This document shows positions 26,496-35,316 of a stretch of DNA of 64,000 nt, in pieces (the first letter of the stretch is position 1; every line of letters begins with the position of its first letter). A program made the translations under genes and the position numbers. The DNA lies in contig REGQ01000030.1 of assembly GCA_004134985.1 (NCBI GenBank), positions 1 through 64,000 on the forward strand. The letters run 5' to 3'. The DNA comes from Paenibacillaceae bacterium (lineage in GTDB: Bacteria > Bacillota > Bacilli > Paenibacillales > Paenibacillaceae). The notes beneath the pieces are model-generated. The model searched no databases. It was not told the origin of the DNA and worked only from the letters and a program-made list of their open reading frames with translations.

Positions 26496-28232
26496 CTATT
26501 CTAAAGGAATACGCAGTTCAACGAGCGTCGCCACATAAGGTTCACTCGTGATTCTCCATTGAAACTCACTGCCGAAGGCTAAATACAATCGATACAAAAC
26601 ATTCATTAATCCAATCCCGCTCTTCTCGTCATAAATATGGTAGTTTTCATACTGACGGTAAATAAGGTCGATTAAGCTGGCGTCCATTCCTTTACCGTTA
26701 TCCTTTATATTCAGCACGAGAAACTTGCCGCAAATGCGGGATGTTACGGAGATGGCCCCCGTTCCTTTACCTTCTTCAATTCCATGAACAATACTGTTTT
26801 CAACCAAAGGCTGAATAATCATTTTGGGAATCTTTATATTTCTCGTATCGCTGGAGCAATCAATGTCATAATCCAACCTTTCTTGAAATCTGCTTTTCTG
26901 CAAAGAAAGGTAATCTTGAATATGCAACACTTCTTGCTCAAAAGCGACATTCTCTTCCTGCATATTCATGCTGTAGCGAAGGATAGCGCCTAGTTCAACG
27001 ATCCTTTCCTGAATCTGGGGAACCCCTTTCTGTAACGCAAATGTTCCGATCGTTTGCAAAATATTATAGAGAAAATGAGGGTTAATCTGTGCCTGCAGCA
27101 TTTTCAATTGAGCGGTTGTCAGTTCAACCCGATTTCGGTATTGCTTCAATATCAAATCACTAAGGGCATGCACCATGATCTGGAAACGTTTTTCCAGAAT
27201 GCCGATTTCGTCCTCCCTCTCTTTGAATTGATCGATCTTAAAAATCCCTTTTTCAATTCGACTCATATTGCTGATCAGCCTTCTAATTGGCGAGATGATC
27301 GAATAAGAAACGGTAAGTGCAAGCATTATGATGAACACCAGCGTAATGAGTTGAACAATGAGCACAACGTTCAATGCTTGGCGGGCATTTTGAGTCACAT
27401 GCTGTTTCGGAATAAATTTGAGCATCGTGAAATTCATTTTTTCTTCTAATCGATGGTGATATATCCCAATCCCCGGCGTCTTTCCAATCTTCATATCAAT
27501 ATTGCCAGACGGGTTCTCATTTGGAAGAAGTGGCAGAAATGATTCACTGCCTAGCGTATATGCCGCCGATTCCACCGTAGGGTAAAGCAGTGCGGGTGCT
27601 TGAGCCTGGTCAATAAACAAAAAGATTTGTTCATTCGATTCATCGAATAATTGATCTTGGATCACTCTAATCTCTTCCGTTGAAAAACTGAAAGACAGAT
27701 AACCCAAGACGTCCCCGCTGGGCATATCGACAAGCTTCCGATGGAGATAAAGTACGGAGCTGCCATTTAGTGAAGCCGTTTCAAACAGAAGAAAGCGATC
27801 CTTCATCTTTTCGTCAATTCTTTCTTGTTCTACTATATATTTATGCCCGCTTGATTCCCTGTTTTTAATGTATTTCTTTCCATCTTTCGCACTAGAAAAG
27901 GTTACCCCCTGCAATTCCTCACGGCTGTATAATAAAGAAAGCATCTTGGATTCCAAATAAGACGTTTGTACATAATCAAGCGAATTTCCTTTCAAAATTT
28001 GAAATAAGGAACTATCATAATACCACTGTAAAGATAGCGTTTCCAATTCATCAAAATAACTTATCGTGCGCTCCATCCCTTGCTGCATCACACTGATATT
28101 GGTTTGAATAATGTTTTTTTGAAGCGCTTGAGAACTGGAATAATAGGTAATAAGATTGGATATTAGAAATGGAATCGCAGCTGTCAGCAGCATCAAGCTG
28201 ATGATTTTTAAATATAGGCTTCTTCGAACCAT
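26496..28232 (-). CDS. YesM-type sensor histidine kinase
   Basis: Membrane histidine kinase of 578 residues from the chosen start at 28232, supported by GAGGT seven bases upstream; an in-frame ATG 159 bases earlier would add a non-conserved extension. TM1 is at about 10-32 and TM2 at about 295-315, enclosing a large extracytoplasmic sensor domain. A HAMP segment, then the His-kinase motif QAQINPHFLYNILQTIG, and the ATP-binding region with GIGLMNVLYRLYLAFG follow. It is the partner of the YesN-type regulator that begins 6 bases downstream. The signal is likely an external sugar. Confidence 0.94.
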   Translation of the reverse strand: MVRRSLYLKIISLMLLTAAIPFLISNLITYYSSSQALQKNIIQTNISVMQQGMERTISYFDELETLSLQWYYDSSLFQILKGNSLDYVQTSYLESKMLSLLYSREELQGVTFSSAKDGKKYIKNRESSGHKYIVEQERIDEKMKDRFLLFETASLNGSSVLYLHRKLVDMPSGDVLGYLSFSFSTEEIRVIQDQLFDESNEQIFLFIDQAQAPALLYPTVESAAYTLGSESFLPLLPNENPSGNIDMKIGKTPGIGIYHHRLEEKMNFTMLKFIPKQHVTQNARQALNVVLIVQLITLVFIIMLALTVSYSIISPIRRLISNMSRIEKGIFKIDQFKEREDEIGILEKRFQIMVHALSDLILKQYRNRVELTTAQLKMLQAQINPHFLYNILQTIGTFALQKGVPQIQERIVELGAILRYSMNMQEENVAFEQEVLHIQDYLSLQKSRFQERLDYDIDCSSDTRNIKIPKMIIQPLVENSIVHGIEEGKGTGAISVTSRICGKFLVLNIKDNGKGMDASLIDLIYRQYENYHIYDEKSGIGLMNVLYRLYLAFGSEFQWRITSEPYVATLVELRIPLE

Positions 28233-28343
28233 ATCGCAGACCTCGTTGTTAAGAGATTTTTGAACCACAACTTCAGTATATCTGTGAAATGTTCGGATTA
28301 CCAGAACTTCATCCTTTTGTGCAACCCTCCAACTGACGACAAC

Positions 28344-28380
28344 GAAGCCGAGGAGCGTACAAGATACGCACCTCGGCTTC
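28344..28380 (-). terminator. Terminator after the double-GNAT gene
   Basis: Stem GAAGCCGAGG-A-GCGTA / TACGC-A-CCTCGGCTTC around a CAAGA-type loop, between the kinase start and the GNAT gene stop. It lacks a clear T-tract. Confidence 0.6.
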
Positions 28381-28453
28381 ACGGGGAACAAGCTTTTATT
28401 TCTCTCCCAACAACAGTTCTATAACGTACGCCTCTGCGTCTTCCGCCGCCAGA

Positions 28454-29440
28454 TTATTCCGGATGCTCCAATCGCTTGCCATAGCAATGCCTTGGATGTC
28501 CACCGTACATCGGGCGGGTGAACTGGAGAACGAAGCCTGCTGACTCCAAATTGCGGCGGCTTGCTGCATTATCAGGATGAACGGTGGAATACAGGTATCG
28601 ATAACCCAATGCTTTGGCCCGCTGCTCGCGCAATGAATGAAAATAGCGCTGCAGTCCCCGGCCTCGAACGGCTTCGTGAGCAATCGTCGCATCGAGCGTA
28701 CCCACCCGGGCAAGCTCTTCCTCCGGCACGCCAAGCTCCCGCCCCAAGTTGCTTTCGCTTCTGCCGGGGAAGACAAGCACCGTATACGCTACGAGCTTGC
28801 CCTCATCATACGCTCCGTAAATTTCACCCTTATGCTCTTCAAGCAAATAACGAAAATCCGCTTCCTTATCCTCGGCGAACAAAGCGCTGGACGGCAGTCG
28901 AGACGCGACATCCTGCATCAGCTTGTGAACATCTGCTACCTGCTCGAGGCCAAGCTGTCGAATGTCCAGCCCTGCGTATTGCCATTGCAGCTGTTTCTCC
29001 ATACAAATGCTGTTCTCGCAGTCCATATATTCCCCGTAGGGCGGGATTTCATAATATCCGCATTTCTTGTAAAATGCGATTGATGCCGGCTGCATCGTTC
29101 CCGTTTCCAGTCGTAAAGAGGTCAAACCCGTTCTTGCCGCCCCCTGCTCCAAAAAGCTCACAAGACGCAAGGCGATCCCGCTGCCGCGAAAAGCAGGAGC
29201 TACGAAAATTCGCTTAAGCTCCGCGCACTGCTCATCCAGCGGCCGATAGGCGCCGCAGCCAGCAGCCTGTCCATTCGCATAGGCTACAACAAATACCGTA
29301 TCGGCCGCTTGTTGTCCCTCCAGATCCATGGTGAACACCTCATCAGCCGGATAAAGGGAAAACAAATATTGATCAAGCTCTGCAATGAGAGCAAGCAGCT
29401 CTTTGTTCGAAGGCTCGACGATTTTAAGTGTGACTGTCAT
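28454..29440 (-). CDS. Two-domain GNAT N-acetyltransferase
   Basis: A 328-residue protein built of two GNAT domains. The first (about 1-155) has RIFVAPAFRGSGIALRLVSF, a clear acetyl-CoA loop. The second (about 160-325) has ATIAHEAVRGRGLQRYFHSL and ends YGKRLEHPE. The duplicated architecture occurs in antibiotic and polyamine acetyltransferases and in some peptide-modifying enzymes. It is monocistronic, upstream of the sugar locus and reading toward its kinase gene. A third acetyl-CoA-like loop is not seen. Substrate unknown. Confidence 0.85.
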   Translation of the reverse strand: MTVTLKIVEPSNKELLALIAELDQYLFSLYPADEVFTMDLEGQQAADTVFVVAYANGQAAGCGAYRPLDEQCAELKRIFVAPAFRGSGIALRLVSFLEQGAARTGLTSLRLETGTMQPASIAFYKKCGYYEIPPYGEYMDCENSICMEKQLQWQYAGLDIRQLGLEQVADVHKLMQDVASRLPSSALFAEDKEADFRYLLEEHKGEIYGAYDEGKLVAYTVLVFPGRSESNLGRELGVPEEELARVGTLDATIAHEAVRGRGLQRYFHSLREQRAKALGYRYLYSTVHPDNAASRRNLESAGFVLQFTRPMYGGHPRHCYGKRLEHPE

Positions 29441-29622
29441 TATATGCTGCCCCTTTCATCCTTGGCTTGCCTGTTCGGAACAACAAAACGCTTAACGCCA
29501 ACTACCTCACCTGCATCAAGCATTAGATTGCACGTGCATTGACTGCGCCTGTTTATCCTCACCTTATCATGAAATGACAGTATTGCCCAGTACATTCGTC
29601 TGCTTCACGGCCCCGGCATGAA

Positions 29623-31056
29623 TTAATGCGAAGCTGTTATCCCGTCAACCTGCCTTATTACCTTTTGGCTCGCTTCATCAAGTCCCTTCAGTTGAACATC
29701 GATTCCTCGTTCCTCCAGCATGGTCCTCACCTTCATCACTGCTCTAACACCCGACTCATCCCAGATCCGGCTGCGTGAAAAATCAATTGTAATTTGTTCT
29801 GCCGTGACCGTCTGGCTCTTGAAATAAGAGATAAAGCTGTCGGCGGAGGCGAAGAACAACTGTCCGCTCACCGTATATTGTGCTCCTTCCCGGATAAGCT
29901 TCATAGAAGAATTTTTGACGGCGAAGAAAATAATGCTGAGCAGCACGCCGGCCAACACGCCCTTGGACAAATCATGGGTCAGAATGACGACAGCAACGGT
30001 CGTCAGCATAACCGCTGCATCGGTGCGCGGCGCCTTCATGATATACTTGAAAGATTGCCAATCGAATGTCCCGATACAGACCATCACCATAATGCCAGCC
30101 AATACCGACATCGGAATCTGGACAACCAAATCGCCCAGTGCAATAATTAAGAACATTAAGAATCCGCCTGCAACGAATGTCGACAGCCTTCCCCGGCCAC
30201 CGGACTTCACATTAATGACCGACTGTCCAATCATCGCACAGCCAGCCATCCCGCCGAAAAATCCGGTAATGACATTGGCGATCCCTTGACCGCGGGCTTC
30301 GGTATTTTTGTTGCTGTCCGTCGCTGTCATCTCATCCAAAACCTGTGAAGTAAGCAGCGACTCCAGCAAACCGACAATGGCCAGTGCCAGGGAATATGGG
30401 AAAATAATTTGCAAGGTTTCGAACGTAAAAGGAACATCAGGGATCAAGAAGGCCGGGAGGCTTCTCGTAATGATGCCCAGATCGCCTACTGTCCGCAGCT
30501 CGAATCCGCTGAATACCGCAATCGCCGTCAATACGACGACCACAATCAACGGCGCTGGCACCACCTTAATGAAACGTGGTAAGGTGTATAATAATAACAG
30601 CGTCACGGCTACAAACACATACGTCATGCTTGAAATGCCGATGATATGCTGAAGCTGTGCGATAAAAATCAAGATCGCCAGCGCATTGACAAAACCGATC
30701 ATTACTGCGTTCGGGATGAACTTCATTAACTTTGCAACTTTGCAAATGCCGAAGATGATCTGGATTACCCCTGTTAAAATTGTTGCTGCCAATAGATAGT
30801 TCAGACCGTGGCTTTTGATCAGCGGTATCATCAGCAGCGCCATCGCCCCTGTCGCCGCTGAGATCATTGCCGGCCGCCCGCCGACAAATGCGATAATAAC
30901 AGCGATGCAAAACGATGCATACAACCCGACCATCGGATCAACGCCTGCAATAATGGAAAAGGCGATAGCTTCCGGAATAAGCGCGAGTGCGACAACGATG
31001 CCTGACAGAATATCCCCTCTGATGTTGCTGAACCATTGCTGCTTCAAACTTTGCAT
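29623..31056 (-). CDS. SulP-family inorganic anion transporter with STAS domain
   Basis: Sulfate/bicarbonate-type SLC26/SulP transporter of 477 residues, with about 12 to 14 TM segments in the first 370 residues (signature [20 protein letters not shown] near the N-terminus), then a C-terminal STAS domain (about 385-475) whose [19 protein letters not shown] forms the conserved strand-helix. It is divergent from the serine-recombinase-like gene, which shares its intergenic region and may regulate it. Substrate may be sulfate, bicarbonate or another anion. Confidence 0.93.
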   Translation of the reverse strand: MQSLKQQWFSNIRGDILSGIVVALALIPEAIAFSIIAGVDPMVGLYASFCIAVIIAFVGGRPAMISAATGAMALLMIPLIKSHGLNYLLAATILTGVIQIIFGICKVAKLMKFIPNAVMIGFVNALAILIFIAQLQHIIGISSMTYVFVAVTLLLLYTLPRFIKVVPAPLIVVVVLTAIAVFSGFELRTVGDLGIITRSLPAFLIPDVPFTFETLQIIFPYSLALAIVGLLESLLTSQVLDEMTATDSNKNTEARGQGIANVITGFFGGMAGCAMIGQSVINVKSGGRGRLSTFVAGGFLMFLIIALGDLVVQIPMSVLAGIMVMVCIGTFDWQSFKYIMKAPRTDAAVMLTTVAVVILTHDLSKGVLAGVLLSIIFFAVKNSSMKLIREGAQYTVSGQLFFASADSFISYFKSQTVTAEQITIDFSRSRIWDESGVRAVMKVRTMLEERGIDVQLKGLDEASQKVIRQVDGITASH

Positions 31057-31148
31057 GATAATCCCCTTTTCTTAAAATCTTAGATTATCATAGCATCAAA
31101 CTTCCCAAAAAGGAACCTTTATAGGAAGATTAGGAGTGAAATCAATCC

Positions 31149-31700
31149 ATGATATATGGCTATGTACGACCGTTGTATGATGATGAAAAATGCGAAAACC
31201 AGCTGCATCAATTAAAAAACAAATGCGGTGAAATCTATATAGAAAACCATGGCTCGCCAAAAAAACGCGAGCAATTGGAAGCTTTGCTTATGGGATTAAA
31301 CAATGGCGATATTATTATGGCAGAGCGGTTATTTGCGTTGGCAGATACGACCCGCCATCTTGTTGAATTGCTGAAAATCGCGGAGAAGGACGGTGTAACA
31401 ATCTATTTTCTACGGGAGGGCGTGCAGAGCCACGAGCTGCTTAGCCATTCCCTGCAGCATATGATGACACTGATTTTGCAGTTTCAGACGGACATCGTCA
31501 AGCAATCGACCCTATTGGGCCTCGCTCAAGCCAGGGAACAGGGCAAATCCATCGGACGGCCCAAAAAATCCGATCACAATATTAAGAACGCCATTGCTAT
31601 GTACCACTCCGGCCATTTCACCTTGCATGAGATTAAACAGGAAACCGGCATCAGCAAATCGACCTTGTATCGTTACTTGGAGTCCATTGATCATCCTTAA
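31149..31700 (+). CDS. Serine-recombinase-fold protein lacking catalytic residues
   Basis: Resolvase/invertase-type protein of 183 residues. The N-terminal fold is clear (MIYGYVRP), and the C-terminal HTH reads LHEIKQETGISKSTLYRYL. Aligned to gamma-delta resolvase, the nucleophile Ser10 is replaced by Leu9 in VRPLYDDEK. The DRLGR active-site motif (Asp67, Arg68, Arg71) has become FALAD, and the Glu124-Arg125 pair at the start of helix E is also lost. Only the Arg equivalent to Arg8 remains. It should not cut DNA. The helix and the DNA-binding domain are kept, so a regulatory role, perhaps for the divergent SulP gene 92 bases away, is plausible. Confidence 0.85.
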   Translation: MIYGYVRPLYDDEKCENQLHQLKNKCGEIYIENHGSPKKREQLEALLMGLNNGDIIMAERLFALADTTRHLVELLKIAEKDGVTIYFLREGVQSHELLSHSLQHMMTLILQFQTDIVKQSTLLGLAQAREQGKSIGRPKKSDHNIKNAIAMYHSGHFTLHEIKQETGISKSTLYRYLESIDHP

Positions 31701-31857
31701 TTTGGGACGGAGAGATTAGGGAAGCTGCGGGGCTAGAGGGCTGGAATCTCATTCAATCCGTCAAAAGGGAAGCCTGCTGAAGATTTCACCTGTAGCTCGA
31801 GCTTCCCTGTTACCGGAGAGTATGCCGCATTCCGGTTAAAATTGAATATAGTCCTCA

Positions 31858-33036
31858 TTAATAAATAGAAGCGTGAATCCAATCGCCATCCAGCAAAGAA
31901 CTCCGGATTGCTGGAAGCCGCAACTGTTCGACCGCTGTATGGAGAAAGCTGTCATTAATATAAAGATCATTATTGTCTGTAATAAGAGAAGAAATCGGGT
32001 GATAATTCTTTCCGATATTTCGGAGTGTTTGAATATCACGATCATATATAGCCGCATCCCAACGAATGACAGACAGCACATTTGATATAACTTCCAGCGG
32101 AAAATCGGTAACTGATGCGATTAACTTGGCAACATACAAAGGCTTATTCCGAATGAGTTGATGAGCTTTCAAATGCGCCCTTAGATAAGCATTCACAATA
32201 TTTTTATTAGCTGTTGCCCAATTTTCTTCAGCAACCACGCCAGAAAGATAATCTTCGTTTGTCCCCTCAATCGGAATCACTTTCCCCGTTTGATTGTATC
32301 TAACAAGCGCCGGGAATGGTTCGCAAACGACACCTGCATTAATTTGTCGATATGCGATATCGATCAATGTTTGATTTAAGCTCTGATCAATGATTTTTAA
32401 ACCGTCTATTTGTGAACCAAATGATGTGTATAGTCGATACCAAGGACTAGAGTGTTTGATTACCGCAATGGAACGAGAAGAGAGACTTGATAAGTCATTG
32501 AAAGGGGTATGATTGGATACGACTAGTGAAATGCCTTTGCTGTGCCTGCTTTTCCCATCAAAAGCAAGCAATTTTGCTCTGAAATGAGGAAGAAATAAAT
32601 TTATTTTATATAGATTGGTAAGCGGATAGTCTCCTAGTGATGCTATTTGTACGTTCCCCGCTATCATTTCTTCTATAAGTTTGGGGCCATTTGAGGCTTC
32701 GAGCCAGCGAACAGGCACTGGAGACAGAGTGTTGGCCAACTCAGTTTCCAACCACTTCAATTCCTTGATTATCAAGGAACTCCATAAATGGGCATTAAAT
32801 TTTTGATAACCAATTGTAACGGTCTGAGGCTGATAAGCTTCTTGTCTTTGATCGACTTGCGTTTTTGAATGATTTTGTATCCAAAAAGACAGTTGGTCGC
32901 GATCAATATAGACATCCTTTCCTATTTTAATATAAGGAAGCCCCTTCTCTCTTCGCCAGCGATTAATGGTAGTACGACTTATTTGCAAAAAGTCAACAGC
33001 TTCTTGCAAAGTTAGTAAATTCAACTTCTCGTTCAA
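31858..33036 (-). CDS. Excisionase-type HTH fused to a SsuA/TauA-like binding domain
   Basis: A 392-residue cytoplasmic regulator. Residues 6-55 form a MerR/excisionase-like HTH (LTLQEAVDFLQISRTTINRW, then GLPYIKIGKDVYIDRDQL). Residues about 70-392 form a type-2 periplasmic-binding-protein fold of the sulfonate/nitrate/taurine group (VTIGYQKFNAHLW, NVQIASLGDYPL, AGVVCEPFPALVRY). There is no signal peptide. The arrangement mimics LysR in reverse: DNA-binding head plus ligand-binding body, but built from transporter parts. It is divergent from an operon that encodes a genuine SsuA-type lipoprotein, so it likely senses the same ligand inside the cell and controls that operon. Confidence 0.88.
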   Translation of the reverse strand: MNEKLNLLTLQEAVDFLQISRTTINRWRREKGLPYIKIGKDVYIDRDQLSFWIQNHSKTQVDQRQEAYQPQTVTIGYQKFNAHLWSSLIIKELKWLETELANTLSPVPVRWLEASNGPKLIEEMIAGNVQIASLGDYPLTNLYKINLFLPHFRAKLLAFDGKSRHSKGISLVVSNHTPFNDLSSLSSRSIAVIKHSSPWYRLYTSFGSQIDGLKIIDQSLNQTLIDIAYRQINAGVVCEPFPALVRYNQTGKVIPIEGTNEDYLSGVVAEENWATANKNIVNAYLRAHLKAHQLIRNKPLYVAKLIASVTDFPLEVISNVLSVIRWDAAIYDRDIQTLRNIGKNYHPISSLITDNNDLYINDSFLHTAVEQLRLPAIRSSLLDGDWIHASIY

Positions 33037-33238
33037 GTTGTGACCCCCTTGTTGATCGAGCTAACTGCACCAATGACAAGCTGGATATATATCCAAATGA
33101 AGGAAATAAAGTTCATTCATGACCACTTGTGTGTCATTGTGGTTCATTATATTGATATCCTGCAGATTCTTTGCTAAGTTATAATATATAGTAAACCACT
33201 AAGAATAATTAGTCAAAGAAGCAAGGGACGGATAGTCA
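33037..33238. promoter_or_regulatory. Divergent control region of the flavoprotein/ABC operon
   Basis: This 202-base region holds a TATAAT -10 at 33180-33185 with no good -35, as expected for an activated promoter. It has a perfect palindrome GGATATATATCC at 33083-33094. An inverted repeat ACCAC-N12-GTGGT lies around 33122-33143, and CAATGACAAG / CTTGTGTGTCATTG form a longer imperfect dyad. These are candidate operators for the HTH-SsuA regulator. The functional assignment is inferred. Confidence 0.5.
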
Positions 33239-34789
33239 ATGACAAATGAAGATCATATTATAAAATCAGATGTGCTTGTTCTGGGAGGAGGACCTGCCGG
33301 AACCTGGGCAGCTTATACAGCCGCTTCTGCGGGGGCCAGCGTTATACTGGCCGATAAAGGTTATTGCGGGAGCAGCGGAGCTACAGCACCTTCCGGGACA
33401 ACACTTTTGGGAGTTTACAACGATCTGCCGCAGAGAGAAAGGGAACTAGATGCGTGTTTAAGCAAAGGGGATGGCTTGGCCGACAGAAGTTGGTTGGAGA
33501 AGCTTCACCATTACAATGATATTGGAACTGGAAAATTAGTAGAACTCGGTTATCCATTCCCAAAAGATGACAGTGGTTCTCCTATTCGAAGAAGTTTGCA
33601 GGGGCCTGAATACATGCGTCTGATGAGGAAAACAATCATAAAATCTGGAGTAAAGATACTTGATCGCAGCCCGGCGTTGAAGCTCCTGACCGAGGAAGGG
33701 AGAGTTTGCGGGGCCAGAGGGATCCATTCCCAATCAGGAAAAGAGTGGATCGTTCAAGCAGGGGCTGTCATCATAGCAACGGGCGGATGCGCCTTCTTAA
33801 GCAATGCATTAGGTTGCAATGTCCTCACGGGAGATGGGAACCTCTTGGCGGCCGAGGTTGGCGCAGAGTTTTCGGGAATGGAGTTTTCCAATGAGTACGG
33901 AATGGCGGCCCAATTTTCTTCCATCACCAAAAACTATTTGTTTAATTGGGCTAAATACTATCGCCTTGATGGTTCTGAAATAGTGAATCCCAATAAAAGA
34001 ATCCTGGCTAAGGTATTAATGAATCAACCTGTATTTGCTAGGCTCGAGCAGGGAGCCGAGCAAATTAAATCTGCAATGCGCAGAACTCAGCCCAACTTTT
34101 TTGTACCTTTCGACAGAATGGGAATAGATCCATTTAATGATAGGTTCCCTATTGCTTTACGTCTGGAGGCTACGGTAAGGGGCACCGGAGGGATTAATAT
34201 AATGGATCAGTCGTGCGCAACATCCGTTGCCGGGCTGTATGCGGCAGGAGATGCGGCTACACGAGAGCTTGTATCAGGTGGAACGACTGGCGGCGGCAGA
34301 ATTAATGCTTCGTGGGCGATCGCTTCCGGATGTATGTCGGGGGAAGCCGCCGCCCAATATGCGTTATATTACGGAAAGGTCAAGATGAATCCCCGCGATT
34401 CAAATGCTGAAGGCTACCAATCCGACAACCTCCTCAATATGGCTGAGATGAAAGAAATGATTAGTCAGGTTCAAGATGAGGTTATGCCCTTCAACAAAAA
34501 TCTTTTCCGAACAGGAAATCGTCTCATTACATCATTAAAACAACTGGACAAACTTTGGAAACATATCGGAAATGGCCTGGTTACCCATCATGATGCGAAG
34601 CAAGTAATTCGTGCCAGAGAAACCGCTGCCATGATTACCACTGCGCGAATGATGTATGCGAGCGCATTAGAGCGCAAAGAATCCCGGGGCATGCATGTCC
34701 GCGACGATTATCCTGATGAGAATCCTACTATGCAATATCGATTAATAACAAAGGGGTTAAACGAATTCAATTATCGTTCACAATTCTAG
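33239..34789 (+). CDS. AprA/FrdA-like FAD-dependent oxidoreductase
   Basis: Flavoprotein of 516 residues in the fumarate reductase / adenylylsulfate reductase alpha superfamily. The N-terminal FAD Rossmann motif is LVLGGGPAGTWAAYTAASAG (about 14-33). The FAD/substrate segments TGDGNLLAAEVGAEF and LYAAGDAATRELVSGGTTGGGRI are present. It is shorter than true AprA (about 600 or more) and is paired with a ferredoxin like AprB, not with a heme subunit. It is the first gene of a five-gene operon with an SsuABC-type importer. It probably oxidises or reduces the imported compound; the reaction is unknown. Confidence 0.9.
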   Translation: MTNEDHIIKSDVLVLGGGPAGTWAAYTAASAGASVILADKGYCGSSGATAPSGTTLLGVYNDLPQRERELDACLSKGDGLADRSWLEKLHHYNDIGTGKLVELGYPFPKDDSGSPIRRSLQGPEYMRLMRKTIIKSGVKILDRSPALKLLTEEGRVCGARGIHSQSGKEWIVQAGAVIIATGGCAFLSNALGCNVLTGDGNLLAAEVGAEFSGMEFSNEYGMAAQFSSITKNYLFNWAKYYRLDGSEIVNPNKRILAKVLMNQPVFARLEQGAEQIKSAMRRTQPNFFVPFDRMGIDPFNDRFPIALRLEATVRGTGGINIMDQSCATSVAGLYAAGDAATRELVSGGTTGGGRINASWAIASGCMSGEAAAQYALYYGKVKMNPRDSNAEGYQSDNLLNMAEMKEMISQVQDEVMPFNKNLFRTGNRLITSLKQLDKLWKHIGNGLVTHHDAKQVIRARETAAMITTARMMYASALERKESRGMHVRDDYPDENPTMQYRLITKGLNEFNYRSQF

Positions 34790-34819
34790 AGAACATGAAA
34801 GGGGGAAGGCGGCGACAGT

Positions 34820-35161
34820 ATGATTCAAATTATTAGTCATGAGCGTTGTGTCGGTTGCGATTTATGTATAAAAGTGTGTCCTACCGATGTGTTTGATAAA
34901 AAAGAGGGCTTCCCCGTTATTGCAAGACTATCTGACTGTCAAACCTGTTATATGTGTGAGCTGTATTGTCCAGCGAAGGCGATGTATGTTTCTCCTTTAA
35001 CAGAGGAAAATCAAGAAGTTGAGGAGTGTGTCTCAACAAACAATTCCATTATTGGGAGCTATCGCGAGGCAATCGGCTGGGGCAAAGGACTCAAGTCAAC
35101 GGCCTCACTCGACCAGTTTCATCTATTAAATCAGATTAACTCCAATGACTGCAAGATATAG
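34820..35161 (+). CDS. 2[4Fe-4S] ferredoxin, AprB-like electron-transfer subunit
   Basis: Small iron-sulfur protein of 113 residues with two cluster motifs: CVGCDLCIKVCP (about 10-21) and CQTCYMCELYCP (about 41-52). Both are of the C-x2-C-x2-C-x3-C-P type, so two [4Fe-4S] clusters are expected. A tail of about 60 residues follows that lacks cysteines apart from two isolated ones. It follows the flavoprotein gene by 30 bases with its own RBS (GGGGGAAGG), and is the expected electron partner of that flavoprotein, as AprB is for AprA. Confidence 0.92.
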   Translation: MIQIISHERCVGCDLCIKVCPTDVFDKKEGFPVIARLSDCQTCYMCELYCPAKAMYVSPLTEENQEVEECVSTNNSIIGSYREAIGWGKGLKSTASLDQFHLLNQINSNDCKI

Positions 35162-35240
35162 AAAATGATCCGAAAGAGTCCAATCAGATAATAATAACTT
35201 AATAAGGAACAAATGATGTATAGTTCAACTGGAGTGCCAG

Positions 35241-35275
35241 AGACCGCATCAACAGGATGAAGGTCTTTTTTCTTT
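35241..35275 (+). terminator. Intrinsic terminator / attenuator between ferredoxin and SBP genes
   Basis: Stem AGACC-CATC / GATG-GGTCT with a small internal bulge and loop AACAG, followed by TTTTTTCTTTTTCC. A short CTGG-AGTG-CCAG hairpin precedes it. It lies 42 bases before the SBP start. It can separate enzyme and transporter transcription or act as a regulated leader. Confidence 0.7.
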
Positions 35276-35316
35276 TTCCGACAGTTGACGGAACTATAAT
35301 ATTGGAGGTATTTCGT

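Noticed and set aside
28396-28776. Second protein overlapping the end of the double-GNAT gene
   Set aside because: It is an off-frame shadow; the GNAT domain reads through in its own frame.
35161-35316. S-box or other known riboswitch upstream of the SBP gene
   Set aside because: A terminator is clear but the upstream bases do not contain a recognisable aptamer core. Treated as a terminator/attenuator only.
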